In this document: piece by piece, positions 19,243-28,710 of the stretch
Layout of the letters: every line of letters starts with the position of its first letter
Numbering within the stretch: position 1 is the first letter of the stretch
Assembly: GCF_027056685.1 (NCBI RefSeq)
Contig: NZ_JALUKE010000065.1
Span: 1-37,821, forward strand
DNA from: Sulfurimonas sp.
GTDB lineage: Bacteria; Campylobacterota; Campylobacteria; Campylobacterales; Sulfurimonadaceae
Length of the DNA: 37,821 bases
Reading direction: 5' to 3'
Notes under the pieces: model-generated
What the model was told of the DNA's origin: nothing
Seen by the model: the letters and a program-made list of their open reading frames with translations, nothing else
Databases searched by the model: none
Program-made: the position numbers and the translations under genes

Positions 19243-19986
19243 TCAAGCCAATCCTTCCTGCCCCAAACGATAAAGTGCAAAATCATACTTCAAAGGGTCT
19301 TCCCCGTCGAAACTTTTTAGCGTTTTCGTCAGTTCAAACGCAGCTTCGAGGTCGTAAGTCTTTCTTTTGAGCAGTCCTAAACGCAGCCCTACATGAAAAG
19401 TGTGTGTATCGAGTGGAATTATTAAGTCTGCCTTATTTACGCCACTCCACAGACCCATATCTATGTTGTCTTTTCGTACTACCCAGCGTAAAAACATCAT
19501 CCATCTCTTGAGTGCTCCTGCTCCCTTGCGTTTAGTCGTCACATTTCCCAGTAAAAAGGTGTAGCCTCTTGAGTTGTGAGGATAGAGTTCTCTGAGTCTG
19601 CTTATGAGAGCGTTTAGCCCATCTATTACGCTGCGTTTAGGAGCATAACTCTCTACAAAAACACCTTCAAGTGTTGTCACTGCGTTTAACCTTTTGAGTG
19701 CTATAAAAAGAGCGATGATGTCCTCACTCTTTTGAAATCTGTAGTAGTGATTTTGCAGCGCATTTTGTATCTCTTCATCACTTTTTTGCAGTAGCGAGAA
19801 GTCTAAAGAGTCTAAAAACTTCACAATCTGAGTAACATTGCCATAAGAAAAAAGCGCGCAAATAAGTGCGATATTTGCATCATTGTAGCGTTTGGCGACG
19901 ATGATGGGGTCGAGCTTTTCACTGTTTACTTCATCACTTCTGTTGCGTTTGGAAACTTCAGCGTCAAGCCTTGCTTTTATGCTCAT
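19243..19986 (-). CDS. TIGR02757 (DUF2400) family protein
   Basis: NANIALICALFSYGNVTQI, KRWMMFLRWVVRKDNIDMGLW and LIIPLDTHTFHVGLRLGLLKRKTYDLEAA. Confidence 0.92.
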   Translation of the reverse strand: MSIKARLDAEVSKRNRSDEVNSEKLDPIIVAKRYNDANIALICALFSYGNVTQIVKFLDSLDFSLLQKSDEEIQNALQNHYYRFQKSEDIIALFIALKRLNAVTTLEGVFVESYAPKRSVIDGLNALISRLRELYPHNSRGYTFLLGNVTTKRKGAGALKRWMMFLRWVVRKDNIDMGLWSGVNKADLIIPLDTHTFHVGLRLGLLKRKTYDLEAAFELTKTLKSFDGEDPLKYDFALYRLGQEGLA

Positions 19987-21257
19987 GTGAGTCCGAGTTT
20001 GTAGAGCTTTTTACGCTCACTTGAACCTGCGATGTTGAGCTGTTTTCTGTACTTTGCGATGGTTCTGCGCACCATTTTTACTTTGAACTTCTCTTGAATA
20101 AGGTCAAGCAGCTTCATATCGCTCAACGGCTTCTCTCTGCTCTCCTCTTTTATAAGTCCAACCAGAAACTCTTTTATGGCTGCGTTTGAGACATCTTCAT
20201 CTATGGCGGTGGTGAAGAACTCCTTCATCGCAAGCACACCTCTATCGCAGGCTATGTATTTGTTGGCAATGGCGCGTGAAATGGTTGAGGGGTTATGCCC
20301 AAACTCATCTGCCAAAGTCTTAAGCGTCAGCGGCATTATCTGCCCGCCTGTAAAGAAGTCGTACTGGTACTCAACTATCATCAGCCCTACTTTGTAGAGC
20401 GTTGCTTTTCGCATATCGAGTGCATCTACAAGCGATTTTGCCTCTTTTATCTTCTCTTTTACAAAGTCGTGCTCCACTCCATAATCTGCATCTATGGTGA
20501 TGTTTGGGTAGTAAGCATCATTGAGTTTTACTTCTATCTGGTTTTCATCATTAAAGTAGATCATCAGGTCAGGTACTATCTGCGCTGACTCCTCTTGGTA
20601 CTCAATGTTTGGCGGGTTTTTAAAAGTAGAGAGAGTATGCATCACCTCTGAAAAGTGCTCATGCGAGGAGTAACTGTGAATGTTTTGCATATCGTTAATG
20701 ATTGCAACTGCCAAAGGGTATGCTGTGTCGCTTATCTCAGAGTTGTCAAGCTGAAACAAAAAGGACTCTGCCAAATCTTTTGCCCCGATGCCAAGTGGTT
20801 CAATGTGCGCAAAACGCAGACGAGTCTTCTCAAAAAAATCAACTTCTATTGCATTTTTTTGACAAAACTCCTCTGTATCTCCCTCATAGTAGCCAAGTTC
20901 ATCAAGGTTTGCTACAACATACTGTGCTATCTTTTGCGAAATGGGTGTCGGAAAGAGTGGAGCTTCAAGCTGTTCATCTAAAACATCGTAGAGTGATTTG
21001 TGAGCAATGGTCAGGGCTTCTATCTGCTCTGTTCGTGAGTTACTTACAGCGCGTGAGATAATTTTGCGCGGTATCTTCTTCTCAAAATCCTCTTCATAGC
21101 CGGACTTTACCTCAATGAGAGGATTTGCTTCAACAAAAGGGCTCATCGCCTCACCCAAATCTGAGAGACTTGAGTGCAAAATAGGAAGCCAATTTCTCAG
21201 CGTGCTCGAGAGCTTGTGTTTGTTCTCTACACTCTGCGTCTGTCTTAGTGCTGCCAT
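19983..21257 (-). CDS. rpoN: RNA polymerase sigma-54 factor
   Basis: LKTLADEFGHNPSTISRAIANKYIACDRGVLAMKEFF and RpoN-box-like region VKMVRRTIAKYRKQLNIAGSSERKK. Confidence 0.95.
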   Translation of the reverse strand: MAALRQTQSVENKHKLSSTLRNWLPILHSSLSDLGEAMSPFVEANPLIEVKSGYEEDFEKKIPRKIISRAVSNSRTEQIEALTIAHKSLYDVLDEQLEAPLFPTPISQKIAQYVVANLDELGYYEGDTEEFCQKNAIEVDFFEKTRLRFAHIEPLGIGAKDLAESFLFQLDNSEISDTAYPLAVAIINDMQNIHSYSSHEHFSEVMHTLSTFKNPPNIEYQEESAQIVPDLMIYFNDENQIEVKLNDAYYPNITIDADYGVEHDFVKEKIKEAKSLVDALDMRKATLYKVGLMIVEYQYDFFTGGQIMPLTLKTLADEFGHNPSTISRAIANKYIACDRGVLAMKEFFTTAIDEDVSNAAIKEFLVGLIKEESREKPLSDMKLLDLIQEKFKVKMVRRTIAKYRKQLNIAGSSERKKLYKLGLT

Positions 21258-21272
21258 CGCGTTAATATGCCA

Positions 21273-21995
21273 TTAGAGTTTGAAGTTTTCGCCAAGATAG
21301 TGCTTGCGGACATCTTCGTTTTGTCCTATCTCATCACTTGTTCCACTTGCAAGAAGCTCACCCGATTTTATAACATAGGCTCTGTCACACACATCGAGCG
21401 TCTCACGGACATTATGGTCGGTTATAAGTACACCGATGTTATAAGAGACAAGCTGATGGATGACTTTTTGAATATCCATCACGGCGATGGGGTCAACCCC
21501 TGCGAAAGGCTCATCGAGTAGTAAGAACTTCGGCTTATTTACCAAAGCACGGGCAATCTCCACACGACGACGCTCCCCACCACTCAAACTTATACCTTTA
21601 CGGTAACGAATAGGCTCAATGTTAAACATATCAAGCAGTTCAAGTATTCGCTCTTCTTGCTCTTTTTTGCTCATATTGCCCACCTGTGCAGCTATCATCA
21701 GGTTATCTTCCACACTCAGATCTTTAAATATTGACGCCTCTTGCGGCAAGTAGCCTATACCCTTGAGTGCGCGTTGGTGCAGTGGCATCCCAATGAGGTC
21801 TTCACCATCAAAAAAAACCTTGCCGCTTGTTGCTTCTACAAGTCCACAAATCATATAAAAAGTGGTCGTTTTCCCTGCTCCATTTGGTCCAAGCAGCCCT
21901 ACAACCTCGCCGCTTGCCACTTTAAGGCTCACACTCTTTACTATTTCTAAATCTTTTATTTTCTTTTGCAGTTCAACCGCTTCTAGTGTATGCAT
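21273..21995 (-). CDS. lptB: LPS export ABC transporter ATP-binding protein
   Basis: [36 protein letters not shown] and [16 protein letters not shown]. Confidence 0.95.
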   Translation of the reverse strand: MHTLEAVELQKKIKDLEIVKSVSLKVASGEVVGLLGPNGAGKTTTFYMICGLVEATSGKVFFDGEDLIGMPLHQRALKGIGYLPQEASIFKDLSVEDNLMIAAQVGNMSKKEQEERILELLDMFNIEPIRYRKGISLSGGERRRVEIARALVNKPKFLLLDEPFAGVDPIAVMDIQKVIHQLVSYNIGVLITDHNVRETLDVCDRAYVIKSGELLASGTSDEIGQNEDVRKHYLGENFKL

Positions 21996-22399
21996 AGCGT
22001 GTACTCTCTTGTATCATTTGAAGTTTTTTCTATGTCTATCGTCATTACATCAATGCCGACGGAAGTTAAAAGGTCGAGGAGTTTTTCATCGCCCCACTCT
22101 ATAAAGTGCAGCCCCTCTTTGTCAAGCTCTTCAAGCATCCCCAAAGAGATGAAATGCTCCACCCCGTGGTTGTAGATGTCGTAGTGAAAAATTCTCTCCC
22201 CATAACACTGCTGCAGTGAAAATGTCGGCGAGGTCACATCATCGTCACAGCCCATCTTCTTGGCTATCACCTTAACAAGCGTTGTCTTTCCCGCTGCCAA
22301 ATCACCGCGTAAAATCACTACACCGTTTTGAAATGAGGCTAAAATATCTTCTGCCAATCCCTCAAGTTCATCTACTTTTAAAGTATATTTTTCTCTCAT
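21983..22399 (-). CDS. tsaE: tRNA threonylcarbamoyladenosine biosynthesis ATPase TsaE
   Basis: [23 protein letters not shown] and FIEWGDE. Confidence 0.93.
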   Translation of the reverse strand: MREKYTLKVDELEGLAEDILASFQNGVVILRGDLAAGKTTLVKVIAKKMGCDDDVTSPTFSLQQCYGERIFHYDIYNHGVEHFISLGMLEELDKEGLHFIEWGDEKLLDLLTSVGIDVMTIDIEKTSNDTREYTLCIH

Positions 22400-23382
22400 A
22401 ATTTGTTAGATATCTCTACTATCTGTTTGAGCTTTTTCTTCGGTCTTGCGTTTGCAATAGCTTCTCTTGCCATCTCCAGACCATCTTGAATATCTCGTGC
22501 CAAACCATCGACCATCAGTGATGCCGATGTGTTTATAAGCACAATGTCTCGCTGTGCATCTGTTGCGTTTGCATCAAAAATAGCGCGCATAATATTTGCA
22601 TTCAAGTTTGCATCGCCGCCTACTATTTCCTTAAGTGGCGCTCTTTTTATGCCATAGTTTTGCGGGTCTATCTCAAACTCTGTGACCTTGCCATCTTTTA
22701 AGAGTGAAGCGTGGGTAATATCGCTGATGCCTATCTCATCCATCCCCTCATTTGAGCTTACAACAAGTGCAGAAGTAGCACCGTTTATTTTGAGTGCCTC
22801 TGCCATTTTAGGTACAAACGATTTGTCAAATACGCCAAGCATATACTTTTTGATGTTCGCAGGATTTGTCAGTGGCCCTAAAACATTAAAAACCGTTTTA
22901 TGCTCAATGGACTTACGCACAGGCATAATGAACTTCATCGCAGGGTGATGGTTTTGAGCAAACATAAAACACCAGCCAGCTTCTTCCAAAAGTCGTGCAT
23001 TTTGCTCGACACTTAAAGCCAGATTCACACCCAAAGCCTCAAGCACATCAGCACTTCCACTCTTTGAAGTAATGGAACGGTTACCGTGTTTTGAAACAGT
23101 TGCCCCGCACGATGCAGCCAAGATGGAAGTAGTTGTCGAGATATTAAAAGAGCCTATTTTATCGCCGCCAGTTCCTACTATATCTATAGCTTTTTCACGA
23201 GTTGCTTCTAATATTGGTAAAGGAATTGCAAATGAGCGCATCACATCTGCAGCGGCTGCTATGACCTCCACGGGAGTATCTGCATCAAGTGTAAGTCCTG
23301 ATAAAAACTCACGCATAGCCTCATCACTCATCTCATGCTTAAATAGAGAGGTAAATTTCAGTTTTGCTTCATCATAGTTCAT
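22396..23382 (-). CDS. trpD: Anthranilate phosphoribosyltransferase
   Basis: DIVGTGGDKIGSFNIST, KHGNRSITSKSGSADVLEALG and NVLGPLTNPA. Confidence 0.95.
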   Translation of the reverse strand: MNYDEAKLKFTSLFKHEMSDEAMREFLSGLTLDADTPVEVIAAAADVMRSFAIPLPILEATREKAIDIVGTGGDKIGSFNISTTTSILAASCGATVSKHGNRSITSKSGSADVLEALGVNLALSVEQNARLLEEAGWCFMFAQNHHPAMKFIMPVRKSIEHKTVFNVLGPLTNPANIKKYMLGVFDKSFVPKMAEALKINGATSALVVSSNEGMDEIGISDITHASLLKDGKVTEFEIDPQNYGIKRAPLKEIVGGDANLNANIMRAIFDANATDAQRDIVLINTSASLMVDGLARDIQDGLEMAREAIANARPKKKLKQIVEISNKL

Positions 23383-23383
23383 A

Positions 23384-23629
23384 TTAAAGTTCCTTAATGT
23401 ACTGGTCTTGAAGAGATTTCGGAGTAGATTTTGTCGTTGGAAGTTGCAACACTTGGTACTTCTTCGCTGCGTTTAGGTAGTTGATGGTAATGACATCACC
23501 CACTGCTACATTTTTACTTGCCTTGACGACAACATCATTTATGAGTACAACGCCGTTACTTATCATATCTTGTGCAACGGAGCGTCTTTTTGTAATATTT
23601 ACAGAGTTTAAAAATTTATCTATTCGCAT
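23384..23629 (-). CDS. S4 domain RNA-binding protein
   Basis: MRIDKFLNSVNITKRRSVAQDMISNGVVLINDVVVKASKNVAVGDVITI. Confidence 0.88.
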   Translation of the reverse strand: MRIDKFLNSVNITKRRSVAQDMISNGVVLINDVVVKASKNVAVGDVITINYLNAAKKYQVLQLPTTKSTPKSLQDQYIKEL

Positions 23630-23710
23630 CTTCTACTTTCTCAAACTTTTTATTAATTTTTTATTATTGTAGGCAAATATAACTGAAAAGAATGTAAGAG
23701 AAAGTCAATA

Positions 23711-24679
23711 TTGGAACATTTTTTGCGTAAGATGCGTATGAACAGACTATATAAAAAATCTATGATAGAAATTGTGCAAGTGTTACAAGAAAAAATAGCA
23801 GCCTTAAAAGCTAAAGAGAGAGTTGCGTTTAAGGCTCTCAACCCAGATATTGTAACATCAACATACAGTGGTAATGAGCTGCGTTTAGAAGGTGAGACAA
23901 TCATCTACAGAAGTTACAAAAACTGGCTAGATCTCTCACAGCAACTTCACTGTAAAATGCTCACTCCTCAAATCATAGATGATAACTTTGTCTTAATTCG
24001 TTATGAAAAACTAAACGCAGATAGTAGTTTTCACAAAACAATTACTAAAAAAGAAGAAAAGTACGGCGAGAGTTCCATATTTTCTCAAATCCATAAAAAT
24101 GAAGAGGCTGCATTTATCTACTACTACCTCCAAGCGCTTAAAAATGTACAGGTTGAAAAAAGAGTACGCATTTTAAACCTTGGTGTCAACAGCGGCGATG
24201 AGTTTGAAGCTATAAAAAGTATTTGTGAGAACTTCGATGCACTTGAACTTGTTGGCATTGACTATTGTGAGAGTGCTATAAACGCAGCAAAAGAAAAGTT
24301 TAAACGCAGTGCTAATGTTACATTTTATCAACACGACATTAACGAGCTAACTAGCCTAGAGTTAGAAAAATTTGACCTCATCATCTCCATAGGAACACTT
24401 CAAAGCTCAAACTTGGAGTTTAATAAGCTGCTTATGTCCATAGTACAAAACCAACTCAAAAAAGATGGAGCAATGATACTTGGCTTTCCAAACTGTCGTT
24501 GGATAGATGGAGAGATGGTCTATGGGGCAAGAGTAAAAAACTATCCATTTTCAGAGATGGGACTCCTTTACAAAGATGTAATCTTCTCTAAAAAGTATCT
24601 GCAACAGAAGAAGTTTCGTGTCACCATTACAGGAAAAGACTATATATTCTTAACAGCTACCTCTATTCGTAAAGATTAA
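23711..24679 (+). CDS. Class I SAM-dependent methyltransferase
   Basis: RILNLGVNSGDEFEAI...LELVGIDYCESAINAAKEKF...FDLIISIGTLQS, methyltransferase fold motifs. The start codon is uncertain. Confidence 0.82.
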   Translation: MEHFLRKMRMNRLYKKSMIEIVQVLQEKIAALKAKERVAFKALNPDIVTSTYSGNELRLEGETIIYRSYKNWLDLSQQLHCKMLTPQIIDDNFVLIRYEKLNADSSFHKTITKKEEKYGESSIFSQIHKNEEAAFIYYYLQALKNVQVEKRVRILNLGVNSGDEFEAIKSICENFDALELVGIDYCESAINAAKEKFKRSANVTFYQHDINELTSLELEKFDLIISIGTLQSSNLEFNKLLMSIVQNQLKKDGAMILGFPNCRWIDGEMVYGARVKNYPFSEMGLLYKDVIFSKKYLQQKKFRVTITGKDYIFLTATSIRKD

Positions 24680-26454
24680 GAGGCAAACCCCGAACAAAAT
24701 TTATCTTTTTTCACAACTATCTGCTTCTGCTTCTCTTTTCGTTTGGTATCTTTTTCTACAAAGATTTTCTTACGAGTTTTTGGATCCATCTCTGTGTAGT
24801 ACATCACAGCTGAGTAAGTTCCCGGTGTTGGAATGAAGACTTGTGCCTGCTCTGGGTTCATTTTCAACTCATCCGTAGTAAATCGTTTCAACTCTTTCAT
24901 ATCACTCTCTTTACACCCTGGATGTGCAGCAATAAGATAGTAAGTAAGAAATTGATTTTTCCCACTTTCTTTATTGAGTCGGTCATACATATGTTTAAAC
25001 TTTACAAGCTCCCCTTTTCCTGGTTTTCCCATCAACTCCAAAACATGTTGCTGTGTATGTTCTGGAGCAACTTTCATCTGCCCTGAGATGTGATGGTCTA
25101 CCATCTCTTTAAGATAGCTATAGCCATGGTTTTTATCTGCATTTATTAAATCATACCGAATACCACTTGCAACAAATGCATGACGCACACCCTCAACCTC
25201 TCGCACACGACGCAGAAGTTTTATATTGCGGCTATGATCCACATGCATGGTTTTACAAAGTCTATCTGCATCCACACATTTCATATGGTCACAGGTCCCC
25301 TTTTTAAGCTTCTTGCCACACTCATAACCGTACATATTTGCAGTCGGTCCACCAACATCAGAGATAACACCTTTATAGTCTTTGTATTTATTAAACTCTT
25401 TTGCTTCATCAACGATGTTATCTTCTGAACGCGTTCGTATGGTTCTGCCTTGATGCACACCAATAGCACAGAAGTTACACTCACCCCAACATCCATGATG
25501 TGTCATGATGGAAAATTTAATCGTCTCAAGACACTTCACTTTTCCCATCTTTTCATAGTATGGGTGTTGTTCTCTTGTAAAAGGGAGCTTCGAGTTTGCA
25601 TCCATCTCATCTTCATTGAGGTAATCACAAGGAGGATTTTGAATAAGATAACGACTGTCTACTTTTTGGCAGAGTCCATTGGCACTAATAGGGTCATTGT
25701 TATCATAAAAATCATCAAAGAGATCTATATACTTCTCTTTATCGTCTAAACACTCTTGATGGCTTGGAAGCTGAATATACTCATGCACTGGCTCTTTAGA
25801 GATGTAACAAACACCTCGAATGTCACTATAGTCTCGCTTCTCATCTATAGCTCGGGTAAGTTCTTCAAGTGCAATCTCTCCCATGCCATATATCATCACA
25901 TCTGCTTTGGAGTCAAAGAGTATTGGTTTTTTCAGTCTATTTTGCCAATAATCATAATGTGTAACACGACGCAGTGAAGCTTCTATGCCACCAAGTACAA
26001 GCGGTACGGTATTTTTAAAGTAACGACGAATAAGATTACAGTAAACTAGCAACGCTCTATCTGGTCTTTTGGTATTTACTCCCCCTGGTGTATAGTCATC
26101 AGAGTTACGAAACTTTTTTGTAGCAGTGTAGTTACTCACCATACTATCGACACTGCCACCACTTACACCCCAATAAAGCCGTGGCTCACCCAAACGCATA
26201 ATGTCATCAGGAGAGTCGATGTCAGGTTGCCCTATCATCCCCACTTTGTAACCCATTCGCTCAAGCATACGACCAACCATAGCCACACCGATAAAAGGCG
26301 AGTCAATGTAAGAGTCTCCACTTACCAAAATAACATCACAATAGTCCCATCCTCTCTCATACATCTCTTCACGAGTTGTAGGCAAAAAATCTTTTTCAGT
26401 AAACTTTATTGTATCTCGTCTATTTCTATTTTTATCTTTATGTCTTCTACTCAA
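24676..26454 (-). CDS. YgiQ family radical SAM protein
   Basis: HHGCWGECNFCAIGVHQGRTIRTRS radical SAM Cys motif, DVILVSGDSYIDSPFIGVA and QVFIPTPGTYSAVMYYTEMDP. Confidence 0.94.
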   Translation of the reverse strand: MSRRHKDKNRNRRDTIKFTEKDFLPTTREEMYERGWDYCDVILVSGDSYIDSPFIGVAMVGRMLERMGYKVGMIGQPDIDSPDDIMRLGEPRLYWGVSGGSVDSMVSNYTATKKFRNSDDYTPGGVNTKRPDRALLVYCNLIRRYFKNTVPLVLGGIEASLRRVTHYDYWQNRLKKPILFDSKADVMIYGMGEIALEELTRAIDEKRDYSDIRGVCYISKEPVHEYIQLPSHQECLDDKEKYIDLFDDFYDNNDPISANGLCQKVDSRYLIQNPPCDYLNEDEMDANSKLPFTREQHPYYEKMGKVKCLETIKFSIMTHHGCWGECNFCAIGVHQGRTIRTRSEDNIVDEAKEFNKYKDYKGVISDVGGPTANMYGYECGKKLKKGTCDHMKCVDADRLCKTMHVDHSRNIKLLRRVREVEGVRHAFVASGIRYDLINADKNHGYSYLKEMVDHHISGQMKVAPEHTQQHVLELMGKPGKGELVKFKHMYDRLNKESGKNQFLTYYLIAAHPGCKESDMKELKRFTTDELKMNPEQAQVFIPTPGTYSAVMYYTEMDPKTRKKIFVEKDTKRKEKQKQIVVKKDKFCSGFAS

Positions 26455-27157
26455 AATTTATCCCTTTTTTTAGCATCTCTTGAAATTTTTTTATATTCTC
26501 CTTTTTAGCAACAATAACTAAAATATCTCCAGCATCAAGTTTATGATTTATTCTATGATCGGTAAAGACAAGCTCATACCCTAACTCTTTGTCAATAATA
26601 GCGATGAGTATAATCCCCATCTGACGAAATTTTATTTCATTGACATATCTTCCTTCCAAAAAAGTGTTCTCTTGCAGTTCAATTTCAAGCATTTGTAAAT
26701 CATTTTGCTTATAGACTATTTCATCAAGTGCCATAGATACAGCAGGTTTTGTAAGGACATTGACTATGCGTCTTGAAGTCGCTTCATAGAGGTCTATAAC
26801 ACTTGTTGCACCTGCATATTTGAGTTTTCTTGTTGTCTCATTGGAGTTGGAGTTCGCTATAACATTAGCTTGTGGATAGAGTGACTTGAGTGTTAAGACC
26901 AAAAAAAGATTATTGGCTGTTTTATTCATCGCACAATAAAAAATTGACTCTGCTGCGTTTACATTCAGTGCTAAAATATCATCGTTGCGTTTGATGTTTA
27001 TACGCGTAATATCCACAGCACTATCACTCTCTACCTCTACATAGTCATCCAAACCTACAACAACTTTCACCTTATGTCCTCGTGAACGCAGATTTTTGTA
27101 GAGTTGTCTTCCAAAAGTGCCATAACCAAAAAGTACAATATTTTTCTGTTTTTGCAT
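26447..27157 (-). CDS. Soluble TrkA-N/TrkA-C (RCK) domain protein
   Basis: NIVLFGYGTFGRQLYKNL nucleotide-binding motif, no TM segment. ATG overlaps the upstream stop (TAATG). Confidence 0.85.
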   Translation of the reverse strand: MQKQKNIVLFGYGTFGRQLYKNLRSRGHKVKVVVGLDDYVEVESDSAVDITRINIKRNDDILALNVNAAESIFYCAMNKTANNLFLVLTLKSLYPQANVIANSNSNETTRKLKYAGATSVIDLYEATSRRIVNVLTKPAVSMALDEIVYKQNDLQMLEIELQENTFLEGRYVNEIKFRQMGIILIAIIDKELGYELVFTDHRINHKLDAGDILVIVAKKENIKKFQEMLKKGINFE

Positions 27158-28710
27158 TACATCTTCCTTTTTAGATTTGCCACAGCAGTTGAATAACCTA
27201 TACATACGAGATTATCTCCTGCATTGAGTACAAATTCATCACTTGGATTGAAGATGAACTCTCCAAGTTTTGACTCTTCACTGCGTTTAAAAACACCCAA
27301 TAGTATTAAACGCAGTCTTTCAAAATTAACTTCGCCTATCATTTTGTTGTCTAAAAAACTTCCCTCTGCTATTGCTATCTCATTTATATGTGTTTTATCC
27401 TTCTCTTCTATGATAGAGAGAAGCACTTCAAACGCAACAGGCTCTCCAGCATATACAGCACCCATCATACCTGCTACTTCTTCAGGCATAATAACCTGAT
27501 CAACATGAGCATATTCCATCTTCGTTGCTATCTCTTGATCACTGCATCTTGCAGTAACATATACCTCACTCTTTAAACTCTTCACATTAACGGCAATAAA
27601 AGCATTTTGAATATCATCAGAAGTTAAACATAAGACATGAGAGATACGATCAACAATGCCAAGCTTTTCAAATATGGTACCTTTTGTTGCATCAGCACAT
27701 ATTACATGGTAGCCATCATTGTAGGCAACTGCTGCCATCTCTTCACTTCTATCAATTATGACAAACTCAACACCCTCTTTTTGTAAGCCCTTTACAACTA
27801 AACGACCAAGCAGACCATAACCACAAACAACAGTAAGTTTTTTCTTTTTTCCAACTTCTTGCACAACTCTATCTTCTCGTAAGACACTTAGTCTTTCATT
27901 AAATGAAGAGACAATGATTGAGGTCACAAAAGAGATAAGTCCGATACCTGTAAAGATGATGAGCATAGTAACAACTCTACCTTCAGGGGTAACAGGAGCA
28001 ATATCGCCATAACCAACAGTTGAGATGGTAATAAGAGCCCAGTAAAAGGCATCAAAGAGATTATGGATATTTGGGTTTTCATTATCACCCTCAAAAACAT
28101 AGAGCATAATACCCGCAATGAATATAAAAAATGTTGAGAGTGTTAAAAGTGTCATCAACTCAAATTTTTTATTTTTCAGAACATATAAGAAGCCTGTTAA
28201 GCTTTTCGTATAACGCAGCATCTTAAAAGCACGAAAGAGGACAAAAACACGCAGGACTCGTAAGCCTCTATAGCTTGGCAAAATAGCAATAAGGTCAATG
28301 ATGGCAGAAAATGAGCTTATGTATACCCACTTGTTTTTTGCTATTTTTGTAAAGAGTGAATAAAAACTCATCTCTTTATCAAAATAGCTGCTCTCCTCAT
28401 ACTCATCAATAATAATCTTATGAATATCACTATATACCCACATTCTCAGTAGATACTCTACAACAAATACCGTCGTTACAAAGTAAAGATCAAAATCATC
28501 AAGCCAGTGAGGAATATGTCTTTTAACATCCATCACTAAAAGGGTAACACTACTTAAAATGACAAAAATCATAAATATATCAAAATACCGTTTGTATTTA
28601 TATTCATCATTTTCTATCAAATCATATACAAATTTTTTGATTTTATTATAAAATTTGGAACTCTCTAAAAAATAGGCAAAAGAGAGAAGTTTATGTTTTG
28701 GTTTTTCCAT
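27157..28710 (-). CDS. Six-TM voltage-gated-like potassium channel with TrkA-N/TrkA-C domains
   Basis: S4-like RGLRVLRVFVLFRAFKMLR, selectivity filter STVGYGDIAPV and VVCGYGLLGRLVVKGL. Confidence 0.92.
   Translation of the reverse strand: MEKPKHKLLSFAYFLESSKFYNKIKKFVYDLIENDEYKYKRYFDIFMIFVILSSVTLLVMDVKRHIPHWLDDFDLYFVTTVFVVEYLLRMWVYSDIHKIIIDEYEESSYFDKEMSFYSLFTKIAKNKWVYISSFSAIIDLIAILPSYRGLRVLRVFVLFRAFKMLRYTKSLTGFLYVLKNKKFELMTLLTLSTFFIFIAGIMLYVFEGDNENPNIHNLFDAFYWALITISTVGYGDIAPVTPEGRVVTMLIIFTGIGLISFVTSIIVSSFNERLSVLREDRVVQEVGKKKKLTVVCGYGLLGRLVVKGLQKEGVEFVIIDRSEEMAAVAYNDGYHVICADATKGTIFEKLGIVDRISHVLCLTSDDIQNAFIAVNVKSLKSEVYVTARCSDQEIATKMEYAHVDQVIMPEEVAGMMGAVYAGEPVAFEVLLSIIEEKDKTHINEIAIAEGSFLDNKMIGEVNFERLRLILLGVFKRSEESKLGEFIFNPSDEFVLNAGDNLVCIGYSTAVANLKRKM
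27281..27315. repeat. 10-bp inverted repeat made from two facing copies of the octamer
   Basis: CTGCGTTTAA-aaacacccaatagta-TTAAACGCAG inside the channel CDS. Confidence 0.85.

Noticed and set aside
24676-24679. Convergent stop codons overlapping at TTAA between the methyltransferase and the YgiQ-like genes
   Set aside because: Short tail-to-tail overlaps are common in compact genomes. No extra signal here.
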